Part shown: positions 25,024-33,997 of the stretch, piece by piece
Position numbering within the stretch: the first letter of the stretch is position 1
Layout of the letters: the number at the start of each line of letters is the position of its first letter
NCBI RefSeq assembly: GCF_965228935.1
Contig: NZ_OZ245846.1
Coordinates: 5,642,001 to 5,706,000, forward strand
Reading direction: 5' to 3'
Origin: Ulvibacterium sp965228935
Lineage (GTDB): Bacteria > Bacteroidota > Bacteroidia > Flavobacteriales > Flavobacteriaceae
Length of the DNA: 64,000 nt
Program-made: the position numbers and the translations under genes
The notes under the pieces: model-generated
The model's database searches: none
Seen by the model: the letters and a program-made list of their open reading frames with translations, nothing else
Told to the model about the DNA's origin: nothing

Positions 25024-25235
25024 ACCATGTCTTGTCGGCAACCGTTGGAATGGTATTATTAAAAGTACCCTATCATTCCCGTCCTATTAAATTCATTGCG
25101 CAATAAATTAGGTATCAAAATAAAATCATTCGCCCTGATAAACTAACTTTACCGTCCGTTGATAGTTTCCATGGGATAGGTTGGCTAATAAATAGTCGAT
25201 TTAGAACTAACTATATTGCGTTTTATAAAAATCAA

Positions 25236-25757
25236 ATGAGCAAAAGAAAAATAATTTTGAATTTATGTACAAGCCTCGATTCCTTTATTGAAGGGGAAAA
25301 TGGCGAAATCGATTGGTGTTTTACAGATCAGGATTATTCAATGACGGCTTTTTTGAATCGCATTGACACTATTTTTTTTGGACGAAAAAGTTATGAGCAA
25401 GTAATCCAGGGAATGCCCAACGCGTTTTCGGATAAGAAGAAAGTGGTATTTTCCAAAACACTAAAAAATATAGATGCCCATTCAAGAATTATAAGTGGGA
25501 ATATTGAAAATGGAGTACGGGATCTACTCAACACTCCTGGCAAGGATATTTGGCTTTTTGGGGGCGCGGACCTGACTACATCGATGCTAAATCTAAACCT
25601 TGTGGACGAACTGATGATTTCTGTACATCCCTTACTATTGGGAAAGGGAAAACCTTTGTTCAACGCTATTAAAGGAAGAAAAAAGCTTATACTAACGGAT
25701 ACGAAAACATTTTCTACCGGATTGGTTCAATTGTACTATACTGTAGAAAAGGAATAA
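25236..25757 (+). CDS. RibD C-terminal/dihydrofolate-reductase-like protein
   Basis: Predicted NADPH-dependent reductase of 173 aa with the DHFR/RibD-C fold. Supporting motifs are the opening IILNLCTSLDSFIEGENGEIDW, FGRKSYEQVIQGMP, the nucleotide-binding KDIWLFGGADLTTSMLNLNLVDE and the LLGKGKPLF segment. These small stand-alone proteins are commonly called DHFR family; their substrates are mostly unknown, and this is not the folate enzyme of the folA type. The gene stands alone, 212 bp after the kinase. Nothing notable was seen in that gap apart from a 10-bp palindrome at 25095-25104. Confidence 0.85.
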   Translation: MSKRKIILNLCTSLDSFIEGENGEIDWCFTDQDYSMTAFLNRIDTIFFGRKSYEQVIQGMPNAFSDKKKVVFSKTLKNIDAHSRIISGNIENGVRDLLNTPGKDIWLFGGADLTTSMLNLNLVDELMISVHPLLLGKGKPLFNAIKGRKKLILTDTKTFSTGLVQLYYTVEKE

Positions 25758-25871
25758 TACCCAGGTAGCCGTTGCTTAACAGAATTACCCTGCTCAAAAG
25801 GAATACGAATGGTTATCCCCGAATCCAGTTTTCTTCCTAAAAGAGCGCTAAGATTAAAACAACCGACAAGA

Positions 25872-26804
25872 CTAAGCCTTCGGTAAAAACACCTCCGCCA
25901 TCATACAGCGCGCACTTCCGCCTCCGCACGTTTCAATGGTATCCAGAGGACTGTGAATGATATCGCAATGGGCTTTGATCGCCTGGATCTGATCGGGTCT
26001 TAAGCTTTTAAAGGCAGCAGAGCTCATTACCATAAAACGTTGGTCGTTTGCGCCAATTACTTGCAACATATTACCTGCAAAATGGTGCATTTGTTCCTCG
26101 GTGATGGGGATAATCTCCTTACCGTCCCTTTTTAAATGCGCTTTTACATCCTTGCGTTCCGCCTTATCATCAATAGCGTCCAAACAGATTACCGCAAAAT
26201 CTTCTGCCATGGCCATCATTACATTGGTGTGGTAAATGGGGAGGCGTTCCCCGTTTACCGTCTGGTTGGCCGTAAAAATGACCGGAAAACAATCAAAATC
26301 TTCACAGAATTCTATGAACAATTCCTCGTCTGCGCGCTCGGACAAGGCACAATAGGCCTTTTGGTGAACCCGATCCTTTAGGATACTTCCCGTACCTTCC
26401 AAGAAAAGCCCCTTCTCCTCTGCCGAGGTATAGTCCAGAATAGTGTCGATTCTAAATCCGTTTTCCTCAAGAACATCAAAAATATCCTCACGACGCTCCC
26501 TTCTCCGGTTTTCGGCGAACATGGGATAAATAGTAACAGTGCCATTGGCATGAAAGGACACCCAGTTATTGGGGAAAACGGAGTCCGGGGTATCGGTTTC
26601 CTTTTTGTCATCAACTACAATGACATTCACGCCTTTATTACGCAGAGTAGTCACAAAATTGTCAAATTCCTGTTGCGCCCGAGAATTGATGGTCTGGTCG
26701 TTAACTTCCAAATCTTCCATAAAATAGTTGTTCACCGCTGTTTGTTCGTTCATACGAAAAGCGACCGGCCGAATCATCAAGATAGTGTCTGTTACCTGTT
26801 TCAT
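25872..26804 (-). CDS. ctlX: CtlX-like guanidino/citrulline hydrolase (arginine deiminase fold)
   Basis: A 310-aa protein of the arginine-deiminase/amidinotransferase superfamily, closest by pattern to CtlX, named for citrulline use in Francisella. The catalytic cysteine is C300 in ETCGGGSARCMM near the C-terminus. The acid and histidine are represented by the VFPNNWVSFH and YHTNVMMAMA segments. The N-terminal DTILMIRPVAFRMNEQTAVNNYF is typical of the family. It is divergent from the ACT-domain gene at 26958. The exact substrate is uncertain. Confidence 0.8.
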   Translation of the reverse strand: MKQVTDTILMIRPVAFRMNEQTAVNNYFMEDLEVNDQTINSRAQQEFDNFVTTLRNKGVNVIVVDDKKETDTPDSVFPNNWVSFHANGTVTIYPMFAENRRRERREDIFDVLEENGFRIDTILDYTSAEEKGLFLEGTGSILKDRVHQKAYCALSERADEELFIEFCEDFDCFPVIFTANQTVNGERLPIYHTNVMMAMAEDFAVICLDAIDDKAERKDVKAHLKRDGKEIIPITEEQMHHFAGNMLQVIGANDQRFMVMSSAAFKSLRPDQIQAIKAHCDIIHSPLDTIETCGGGSARCMMAEVFLPKA

Positions 26805-26957
26805 TATAGTTTAAAGGGATTCTGAAGCTAGATTAAAATCACTTAAATCCAAGAGGCTAAATTATGACTTTTCTCAGGGTCTTTCATCCTATTTAAATAA
26901 AAAAAACAACCTTTGCCAACAAGGATTCAAGACTTTTTTCATTAGTAAATCAATGCT

Positions 26958-27353
26958 ATGTCCGGAGAAACTAGTTTAAAAAAATTGATCAGTGAAATGG
27001 ATCCCAGACTTAACCCTGGGGAGTATGTGTTTTCGACGGTAAGTACGACCGATGGCATGGATAGAGCCGATGTTTTATGCGAATTCAAAGAGCAGGAAGG
27101 TATTACGATTATTCTGGAGCGTTCTAAGGCCGACGCGTATGGACTTCCATATGGGTTTGTGGCTGCCTGGATTACCCTTGACGTACACTCCGCTTTAGAG
27201 GCCAAAGGGCTTACCGCTAAAGTAGCTACGGCCCTGGCCGAGCAAAACATTAGTTGCAACGTGATTGCAGGGTACTACCACGATCATCTTTTTGTTCCCC
27301 ATGCGGAAGGAAACAAGGCCGTCGATATTTTGAAGGCCTTGTCCATGGATTAA
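26958..27353 (+). CDS. ACT-domain-containing protein
   Basis: A 131-aa cytoplasmic protein with two ACT-like modules of the ACT_7 class. The recognisable parts are LNPGEYVFSTVS, AWITLDVHSALEAKGLTAKV and ISCNVIAGYYHDHLFVPH. ACT domains bind amino acids or other small ligands and usually regulate enzymes; this one is stand-alone, with no enzymatic part. The neighbouring CtlX-like hydrolase acts on an arginine-related substrate, so an amino-acid sensor role is possible but speculative. Confidence 0.82.
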   Translation: MSGETSLKKLISEMDPRLNPGEYVFSTVSTTDGMDRADVLCEFKEQEGITIILERSKADAYGLPYGFVAAWITLDVHSALEAKGLTAKVATALAEQNISCNVIAGYYHDHLFVPHAEGNKAVDILKALSMD

Positions 27354-27366
27354 TTCATTAAAATCT

Positions 27367-28572
27367 TTAAAAATATTTGGAGATGGCTATCCGTAGGAAG
27401 CTATCGTCCCGAAAATTCGATAGGATCAACTCACTTTCATCAATAGTACTAAAAATACGGGCCTCCGCTTCTACCGTCCACGTACTTCCAAAACGTCGTG
27501 ACGCCTCTAGACTAAAAATTTTACTGCTCGACTCCAAATCGGTGATACCACCCAGTAAAATAGAGGTATCCGCATTGTCGTTGAACGCGATTCGGCTACC
27601 AAAGAACACATCGTTCTGAAGGGCGGTGAGGGCCAATTCATCCCTTTCATCATATAGATATTCCCCTAATAAGCCAATGTCCAGACCATTCCCATCTATG
27701 TTACTGAACGTATATTCCAGTCCCGCTGCCAGTGCGAAAAAATCCTGGGCTTCGGCATGTCTGTAAATGGATTCCAATTTCCAAAGAAAAGCGTCATGTG
27801 TAGCCTGAAGCTCCAATCCGGTCTGATGGATTACGGGATAAAAGGAATTGATGGCACCCGAAGGCTCGAACAAAAAAAGCGGTTCCCTACCGTTGCCGTA
27901 AAAATGCGAAAGCGCAATGTCAAAAATCCCGAAATAGTGTTTCCACCGTAGCGCAAAATCCTGCCGCCACTCCTCCGCCCCACTCTCGTAGCCCAAATCG
28001 TCCTGATTTATGACCGTCCCAAAACGCAGTCTACCCGCCTCACCTGCAAAAGTACGCTTACGATGATAAGGCAGATAAAAGAAATCGAATGTTCCCCAAG
28101 AGTTCGTGATCCAACTGAACTGTACCATGGGCTGTCCCAATTTTTCCTCTCCATCAAAGGTTTCAACTGCATCGGTCTGATTGATGACGTCCACCAGATG
28201 ATTGCTCTCTATAACCCCCCAGTACACTTTTTTCAACCCCACACTCAATTCCCAATTCCCTTTTGCCTTTTGGTAGTAAAGCTCACGGATGTCCCAATGG
28301 GTACGCTCATCATCCCTATCCAATCTAAGGAAACCTTGGGCATTGATACTTTCATAACCTTTGTTCCAGGAGGCCGAATACCCAGGTCGGAAGGCCAAGG
28401 AAGGATAATGCTGCTTCTGTCCCTGAAACTGTCCGGAGTCCAAGAAATAGCGATACTCCGTTTCTATTTCCAATTCAAGGTCATGCTCCACTTTTCCGGA
28501 ATCATCGTTTTGGGCAAACCCATATGCAAATCCTATAAGGCAAAGAATGCCCAGTACCTTCTTGTTATTCAT
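27367..28572 (-). CDS. Outer-membrane beta-barrel protein of the RND operon
   Basis: A 401-aa protein with a signal peptide (MNNKKVLGILCLIGFAYGFAQ) and many alternating strands with Tyr, Trp and Phe, ending ISKYF with a C-terminal Phe, as in outer-membrane barrels. Segments such as WDIRELYYQKAKGNWELSVG and KKVYWGVIESNHLVDVINQ resemble DUF1302/porin-like families associated with RND systems. It is the last of three genes (RND transporter, LolA-like protein, barrel), which together suggests an export path for a lipidic substrate. The substrate is unknown. Confidence 0.75.
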   Translation of the reverse strand: MNNKKVLGILCLIGFAYGFAQNDDSGKVEHDLELEIETEYRYFLDSGQFQGQKQHYPSLAFRPGYSASWNKGYESINAQGFLRLDRDDERTHWDIRELYYQKAKGNWELSVGLKKVYWGVIESNHLVDVINQTDAVETFDGEEKLGQPMVQFSWITNSWGTFDFFYLPYHRKRTFAGEAGRLRFGTVINQDDLGYESGAEEWRQDFALRWKHYFGIFDIALSHFYGNGREPLFLFEPSGAINSFYPVIHQTGLELQATHDAFLWKLESIYRHAEAQDFFALAAGLEYTFSNIDGNGLDIGLLGEYLYDERDELALTALQNDVFFGSRIAFNDNADTSILLGGITDLESSSKIFSLEASRRFGSTWTVEAEARIFSTIDESELILSNFRDDSFLRIAISKYF

Positions 28573-28678
28573 TGGCTACTCATGTAGAAGGCCAGGCCGA
28601 AAATCATCATGCCATTTGTCATTCCCGAGGAGCGAAAACCGCCTCGACCAACATTATTTCGGCCTGCCTTGTCTAAAT

Positions 28679-29452
28679 TTATCTTCCTGCCCTTTGTAAG
28701 GCCACTTGGGAAAAATCATCGCCGGAAAAGGAGACCCCAAAATCGTATTCGCTAAATTTCAATAGGGTTTCCTTGTTGCTTTGATGATTTACCATATTAA
28801 AGGTGGCGGCACGCCAAAACTTGTCCTTGTACAGTTTATAGTCACTATAGGTCAAGGTTTTTAACAGGGCATTTTTTCTATCGTAAAACTCTACCTTTTC
28901 AATACGATACCCTTTATCCTTGTTATAGGTAACTATACGGCGTGTATACCCTGATTTAGGGTCTACCGGATCCTGTTCCACCAACAGCAAATTGCCTTTT
29001 GCTTCCAAAAATTTATAGGTGTACTTTTCCACTTCCTGGGACGAAAGGTCCTCGTAGGCAAATTCACTTCCTACAAAAGGGCCGGATTTGTTATTCGATG
29101 AAATCCGCTTTACCCTTTTAATGGAAGGCAAATACAACCACTGATCATCGGAACCTACTTTATGGGTATAGGTCAAGGTAGCGGTTCCTTTAACGTCCTT
29201 GGGGCTATCGAATGCGATAAGCGACTTGTCTCCATCTTCTATCAACTCCAGAGTCCTGGTAGTCATTGTCCTTTCACTGGTCTGTCCATTTTTGTTTTTC
29301 AGGATCATTTTAAGTTCTACCAAAGAACTTCCAAATCCTTGATCGGCGAGTTCGGCAGCTTTTGCTATTTCCAATCCTCTTTCCTCAGGTGTTTGGGCAA
29401 TGGCCCAACTTATTGCGGAAAATGCCGCGACGGTCAAAATCGATTTTTTCAT
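28679..29452 (-). CDS. Outer-membrane lipoprotein-sorting-like periplasmic protein
   Basis: A 257-aa periplasmic protein with a signal peptide (MKKSILTVAAFSAISWAIAQ) and the LolA/LolB-like open-barrel family pattern used by COG2834 proteins, seen in LELIEDGDKSLIAFDSPKDVKGTATLTY, WLYLPSIKRVKRISS and GSEFAYEDLSSQ. These proteins normally sit beside MMPL/RND exporters and are thought to carry a hydrophobic cargo across the periplasm. It lies 29 bp after the RND gene and 106 bp before the barrel gene, in one operon. Confidence 0.88.
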   Translation of the reverse strand: MKKSILTVAAFSAISWAIAQTPEERGLEIAKAAELADQGFGSSLVELKMILKNKNGQTSERTMTTRTLELIEDGDKSLIAFDSPKDVKGTATLTYTHKVGSDDQWLYLPSIKRVKRISSNNKSGPFVGSEFAYEDLSSQEVEKYTYKFLEAKGNLLLVEQDPVDPKSGYTRRIVTYNKDKGYRIEKVEFYDRKNALLKTLTYSDYKLYKDKFWRAATFNMVNHQSNKETLLKFSEYDFGVSFSGDDFSQVALQRAGR

Positions 29453-29481
29453 TTTTGTATGATTTATGTTTAGAGTGAATA

Positions 29482-31866
29482 TTAATTGTTCAGTTTTAAT
29501 TCTGGTTTCAATTGATTCGGCATTGTATCAACTACTTCTTCTTTTCTGCTTAACAGAATCAATAGTGCCGGAAGCAAAAGAAAATCTATGATCAGGGCTG
29601 CCGTGATAATGATTACGGTTATCCGGGCCATGTAGCTGTTCAGGGCAAACGATGACGTAGATAGTACCGCAAAACCCGATAACAATACTACGGTCGTAGT
29701 CACCAGGGCACGACCCACCGTCTCAAAAGCATAGACCACAGCTTGTTTGGCATCATATCCCAATTCCCTTCGTGCCCGCAGGAACTTGCTCATAAAATGA
29801 ACGGTATCGTCTACGATAATGCCTAGGGTCATTCCAAAGACGATGACCATCCCCGTATTGATCTGTCCTTTGTAAATCGCCCAGATTCCAAAACCTACCA
29901 GAACGGGAGTAACATTTGGAATGATGCTTAACAGGCCTAGTTTAAAGTTTCGCAAGGCAAGCATCAGCACCAGGGAAATTAGAATCAAGGCAATAATGTT
30001 ACCATTGAACATGCTTTCTGCCTGTCTAAACCCTAATTTGGAGAACATCATGGTAGGGCTTACCCCGATAGAGTGCATAGGTTCATCCGTATGGTTTCTT
30101 AACCACTCCTCCGCCCGACCTGAAAAGGCTATCATTTCGGCACTTGAAATATTCTTTAAGGTTGCGGTTACCCGTGTTTCCGACTTATCCACATTAATCT
30201 GATTGTTCAAGTCCAAACCAAAAGGCAATGAAAGCTCATACAACAGAAGAAATTGTGCCGCCTCTTCCCTATTATCCGGTACGCGATAATAGGACTGGTC
30301 ATCCCCGTGCATAGAGCGATTTACCCTTCGGGCCACTTCACTGAAGGCATTTACGTGTACGACTTCCGGTTGCTCGTTCAGCCAATCCTCGAACGCGTTC
30401 AGGTTTTGGAGATACCCTGGATTGTTGATTCCACCGCTTTCGCCACTTCCCACGGAAAATTCCACATTGTAAAAACCGGTCAGATTATCGTTTATAAAAT
30501 CACTGTCCCTTCTAAACTGTACCGAATCATCGAAGTATTCCACAAATTCGTCGTTAAACACATTTAGGGTCGCCAAATAGGTAAGGCCGGCGATAACGGC
30601 CAGGGAAATTGCCGTTATACGAACCGGTTGTCGGGTCACCAAAAGGCCTAATTTGGTATACATCCCCGTTTTTTCCTCTTTCCTTACCGCACCTTTTTTC
30701 TTCCAGAGCGGAAAGATGGCCATAAGTGCCGGTAGGGTGGTAGTGGAATACAGAAATGCCATGGTCATTCCGAATGCCGTAATATTCCCTAAGTGCCAGA
30801 AAGGAGGTACGTCACCAAAATTCATGGTCAAAAACCCGATTACCGTAGTGAGGCTTGTAATGAACACGGGCATAAAATTGAGACGCATACTTTCTATAAG
30901 GGCCTCCTTTTTACCCAGCCCGTCCTTACGGACCTTTTGCAACATGGTAATGAGGATATGGATACTATCGGCCACCGCCAGGGTAAGTATCATTGTTGGA
31001 AATACGGCCGAGGGCGGGGTTAGTTTTATACCGGTAAGACCAACGAAGCCTACAGCGCTTAAAATGGAGAACAGAACCACTACAAGTGTGGAAAAAGTGG
31101 CAAAAAAGTTCCGGGTCAATAAAAAGGTAACAATAACAACAATAAGTAACATAATGCCAATAAGCGCCAAATCGCTTTGTGATGCTTCAAAAAAAGCCGT
31201 GTTCAGTGGAACCAGACCCGTGGTGTACATTTTGAACTGGGGATGTTTCGCCTTAAAATCCTCTACCATTTTTCGGGTGGCCACCGTTACCTCGGGAATC
31301 TCGGCGGCGCTGTCCACACCGGGCAACCGTACCGTAACATTAATCGCGGTAACGCTCCCCTCTTCATTAATGATTCGATGCAAAAGCAACGGTTCCTTTA
31401 AGGCCTTTTCCCTGATTTCCAAAATCTCCGTATCCGTTTTGTTAGCAGATTCATAGGAGAGATCATCCACATACAAATCATCACCAACCGCGCTGGTATG
31501 CTGAAAATTGGTCACGGCATCTACTCTGGAAGAATAAGGAGTATTCCAAGCGCTTGCCGTTAATTCTTCAATGGCGACAAGGTTTTTCCTGGTAAAAACA
31601 TTGCCATTGTCAGGAGCCAGGACAATTACAATATTGTCGTCTTTGGTGTATTTTTCCTGAAGGGCGTCGAAAGCCTCCAACTCCGGATTCGATTCGCTGA
31701 AGAAGACATGATAGTCCCCGTCAAATTCCATTTTTCCCTGGGAGGCCAGTCCAAAGGCCAACAGCAAGGTAAGCAGCAGTACAGGCCATTTGAACCTGAT
31801 GACAATCTCTGCCCATTTTTTGGCAAAAGTGTTTACGGAGTTTCCCGCTCTTTTAAGTGTATTCAT
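29482..31866 (-). CDS. MMPL/RND-family transporter
   Basis: Inner-membrane RND-superfamily exporter. I used the ATG at 31866 (794 aa, MNTLKRAGNSVNTFAKKW) because the longer frame from GTG 31896 would translate through an operator. It has twelve helices in two 1+5 groups: helix 1 at about residues 24-45 and a cluster at about 220-370, then helix 7 near 410 and a cluster at 610-770, with two large periplasmic loops. The conserved membrane segments AVADSIHILI and GMTLGIIVDDTVHFM carry the acidic residues of the proton relay. TetR operators precede it, so it is probably induced by its own substrate. Confidence 0.92.
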   Translation of the reverse strand: MNTLKRAGNSVNTFAKKWAEIVIRFKWPVLLLTLLLAFGLASQGKMEFDGDYHVFFSESNPELEAFDALQEKYTKDDNIVIVLAPDNGNVFTRKNLVAIEELTASAWNTPYSSRVDAVTNFQHTSAVGDDLYVDDLSYESANKTDTEILEIREKALKEPLLLHRIINEEGSVTAINVTVRLPGVDSAAEIPEVTVATRKMVEDFKAKHPQFKMYTTGLVPLNTAFFEASQSDLALIGIMLLIVVIVTFLLTRNFFATFSTLVVVLFSILSAVGFVGLTGIKLTPPSAVFPTMILTLAVADSIHILITMLQKVRKDGLGKKEALIESMRLNFMPVFITSLTTVIGFLTMNFGDVPPFWHLGNITAFGMTMAFLYSTTTLPALMAIFPLWKKKGAVRKEEKTGMYTKLGLLVTRQPVRITAISLAVIAGLTYLATLNVFNDEFVEYFDDSVQFRRDSDFINDNLTGFYNVEFSVGSGESGGINNPGYLQNLNAFEDWLNEQPEVVHVNAFSEVARRVNRSMHGDDQSYYRVPDNREEAAQFLLLYELSLPFGLDLNNQINVDKSETRVTATLKNISSAEMIAFSGRAEEWLRNHTDEPMHSIGVSPTMMFSKLGFRQAESMFNGNIIALILISLVLMLALRNFKLGLLSIIPNVTPVLVGFGIWAIYKGQINTGMVIVFGMTLGIIVDDTVHFMSKFLRARRELGYDAKQAVVYAFETVGRALVTTTVVLLSGFAVLSTSSFALNSYMARITVIIITAALIIDFLLLPALLILLSRKEEVVDTMPNQLKPELKLNN

Positions 31867-31874
31867 AGTTTTAA

Positions 31875-31895
31875 GGTTTACTAGTTGACCAGTCA
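31875..31895. promoter_or_regulatory. TetR operator copy 1, upstream of the RND gene
   Basis: On the minus strand this reads TGACTGGTCAACTAGTAAAC, matching the copy in the tetR promoter (32675-32695) in its outer TGAC and CTAGTAAACC parts. It ends 9 bp before the RND ATG, so binding would block transcription or initiation. Confidence 0.6.
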
Positions 31896-32020
31896 CTTAT
31901 TAAAAAGTGCAAATGGTTTCAAAAAAATTGCTTTTCTACGTTATAGTCCTAAGACGATCCAATTTTGTTTATCTGGACAATTTTAGGTGAAAATTTATCT
32001 CAACTAAATTATTTTATAAT

Positions 32021-32041
32021 TGACCAGTCGTCTATTTGATT
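32021..32041. promoter_or_regulatory. TetR operator copy 2, between tetR and the RND gene
   Basis: Begins TGACCAGTCGTCTA and shares 13 of its first 14 bases with the tetR promoter copy at 32675. It lies just after the tetR stop codon and about 155 bp upstream of the RND start, where the RND promoter is expected. I found no exact -7 element beside it. Confidence 0.6.
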
Positions 32042-32052
32042 GCCAAAAAAAA

Positions 32053-32649
32053 TTATCGGAACAAAATAGTCCGTACCATATTCATGTAATTGTCCACTGG
32101 ATAAGCACTTTTCATCTCCTTCATCGTTGTCATTGCCCCCTTGCCCGCGTCCTCAAAAAAAGCCACTATATCCGCCGCGTTCAAATTGGGATCAATTTCT
32201 CCCAATTTCTGGGCTTCCTCCACCACAGCCGTAATCTGAGCCTTAACAGCAGTTTCGCGTATAAGGATGGCTTTTCTAATATTTTCGTTATGTTCGGCCA
32301 TTTCATTACCCAGGTTGCAGGCCATACATCCCATTTTGCATTCCATTTCATTCTTCAGCACATTGCATCGGAATTCGTGAAAATTCAGAAGACGTTGCTT
32401 CGGCGAAACCGTTTTGTCCATTAGTACTTTCTCAGCAGGGGCAAATTGGGTCTGATAATACATGTCAATGGCCTTGATAGCAAAGTCTTCCTTACTATCA
32501 AAGTAAAAATAGAATGAGCCCTTTGGAACATCGGCCGCCATTACAATGTCATTTACACTTGTGGCGTTATACCCTTTGGACCACAGCAACTCCATCCCTT
32601 TTTCCAAGAGATAGTCGGCCTTGGTTTCATGTTTTAATGTCTTCCGCAT
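32053..32649 (-). CDS. TetR/AcrR-family transcriptional repressor
   Basis: A 198-aa repressor of the neighbouring RND operon. The N-terminal helix-turn-helix (about residues 8-55) reads LLEKGMELLWSKGYNATSVNDIVMAADVPKGSFYFYFDSKEDF split over the usual three helices, followed by an all-helical ligand domain with a Cys-rich stretch (CKMGCMACNLG) typical of the TetR_C subfamily often linked to lipid or aldehyde export. I chose the ATG at 32649; a TTG three codons upstream is possible. An operator copy sits in its own promoter. Confidence 0.92.
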   Translation of the reverse strand: MRKTLKHETKADYLLEKGMELLWSKGYNATSVNDIVMAADVPKGSFYFYFDSKEDFAIKAIDMYYQTQFAPAEKVLMDKTVSPKQRLLNFHEFRCNVLKNEMECKMGCMACNLGNEMAEHNENIRKAILIRETAVKAQITAVVEEAQKLGEIDPNLNAADIVAFFEDAGKGAMTTMKEMKSAYPVDNYMNMVRTILFR

Positions 32650-32666
32650 TACTCTCAATCTCGCGA

Positions 32667-32698
32667 CAAAAATATGACCACTCGTCTAGTAAACCAAA
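32667..32698 (-). promoter_or_regulatory. tetR promoter with embedded operator
   Basis: Bacteroidota-type promoter on the minus strand: -33 TTTG (32695-32698), 20-nt spacer and -7 TATTTTTG (32667-32674), 18 bp before the chosen ATG. The operator at 32675-32695 fills the spacer. Confidence 0.65.
32675..32695. promoter_or_regulatory. TetR operator copy 3, in the tetR promoter spacer
   Basis: TGACCACTCGTCTAGTAAAC plus one base, lying exactly between the -33 and -7 elements of the tetR promoter. Three related sites around the gene and its target indicate autorepression together with control of the RND operon. Confidence 0.65.
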
Positions 32699-32849
32699 AA
32701 ATCGGGTGTTAAAGTTTTCTATATGCTCCGAAATGGCCATACTGTTCGTGCTCATTATCCGCCTGTAAACCAATCATTGAGTTTATCGTTATTCCTGCTT
32801 TGTAACAAAAAAAATAGGTCGCTATCTTTAGAAATAAAAAATTTCTTGA

Positions 32850-33040
32850 AATCGACCCCGCCTTGACCGGACGGGCAGGTATTCCCGAAGCAAGCCGCAG
32901 GGGTATTCCACCGATTTCATCCTGACTCACATCAGGAATCGAAATTTTATATTTTGCCCCTCCCGGAATTGCGAAAAGGCAATTCCTACCTCCCCAAGGG
33001 GAGGTATGGTCGGGAACCCCGAGGCAAAGCCATCGGGGAA
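32850..33040. repeat. Cluster of adjacent hairpins (REP/MITE-like intergenic element)
   Basis: The 405-bp gap between tetR and the LytTR gene holds at least four strong inverted repeats in a GC-richer block. They are TCCTGA/TCAGGA (32920-32937), GGAATTGC/GCAATTCC (32965-32986), TACCTCCCC-AA-GGGGAGGTA (32987-33006) and CCCCGAGGC-AAA-GCC-A-TCGGGG (33017-33038). A further imperfect one lies around 32880-32908. Composition differs from the AT-rich flanks. It looks like an interspersed palindromic element; no coding sequence is apparent. Confidence 0.55.
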
Positions 33041-33054
33041 TTGTACAGATTAAA

Positions 33055-33885
33055 TTGACCGGAGTGTTTTCAAAATATCTTGGTAGATATAATGATGTTC
33101 TATTGTTTTTGGTATTGATTCCTATTATCAATACCATTAATTATCATCTTACCTATGCAACGATCCGATGGGATTGGTATACCTATGCAACTTACTCCAT
33201 AGATACGATAACTGGCTACATTGCCTGGGGGTTGATAAAACGTACCATTCTTTGGATGGACAAGGCAATGCCTTACGAAAAGGCCCTGATCAAACGATTA
33301 TTATTACAATTGTTGATTACAAATCTAGTGGCCCAAGGTTTTATCATTTTGGCCACTGAAAGCATAAATGCTCTTTTTGGAGATGGGCCCTTACCTACTG
33401 GATTTTATACCTATAACTTGTTTATCTTCTTTATTTGGATATTGGTCATTAACGGTATTTATGTTGGGTTCTACTTGTATGATCAGTGGTTACTCGCCCA
33501 ATCTTTACGCGAAAAGGATAAAAAATTACGCTCAAAAGGTTTTTCGGTAGCCCTGGGAAATAGTACAAGACATATTTCTTTTGACCAAATAGCGGTGTTC
33601 TATGTTGAGGATAGGACCACTTTCCTAAGGACCAAAATCGGGGAGCAATTTGTTTTGGATGATTCCCTAAACAAGATTTTACCGGTGTTACCAGCGGAGG
33701 TCTTCTTTCGGTTGAATCGAAAATATATCGTACATCGAGAGCAAATTAAAGGATATCGCAAAGAAATAAATGGCAAGTTGTTGGTAGAGTTTGATTCCGG
33801 AACATCAATGAAGACCTCAATCGTGAGTAGAACAACCGCCCCGGAGTTTAAACAGTGGTTTACTATTGCAGCTCCCCGTTTTTAA
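33055..33885 (+). CDS. Membrane-bound LytTR-family transcriptional regulator
   Basis: A 276-aa protein with four membrane helices (about residues 14-36, 46-68, 82-107 and 118-142) and a cytoplasmic LytTR DNA-binding domain (about 168-268: HISFDQIAVFYVEDRTTFLRT, then FFRLNRKYIVHREQI). There is no receiver domain, so the membrane part is probably the sensor. The start is uncertain: TTG at 33055 or GTG at 33064 are the only candidates before the first helix. The frame continues upstream into the hairpin cluster. The next gene, a serine hydrolase on the same strand, may be a target or partner. Confidence 0.85.
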   Translation: MTGVFSKYLGRYNDVLLFLVLIPIINTINYHLTYATIRWDWYTYATYSIDTITGYIAWGLIKRTILWMDKAMPYEKALIKRLLLQLLITNLVAQGFIILATESINALFGDGPLPTGFYTYNLFIFFIWILVINGIYVGFYLYDQWLLAQSLREKDKKLRSKGFSVALGNSTRHISFDQIAVFYVEDRTTFLRTKIGEQFVLDDSLNKILPVLPAEVFFRLNRKYIVHREQIKGYRKEINGKLLVEFDSGTSMKTSIVSRTTAPEFKQWFTIAAPRF

Positions 33886-33997
33886 ATCATTACCGTTCTA
33901 CGTTCCATCCCTAAAAATAACACGGTTCATCCTTTTTGCTTAAAAAGTGTTAGGATTTCGCATCGCCATATCTGGATATTTGTCAAAATTTCAAGTC

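Noticed and set aside
25095..25104. ATTGCGCAAT palindrome after the histidine kinase
   Set aside because: Only 10 bp, single copy in the gap, no link to a promoter; chance is likely.
30653..31456. 267-codon plus-strand frame opposite the RND gene
   Set aside because: Antisense shadow of membrane helices in a strongly supported transporter.
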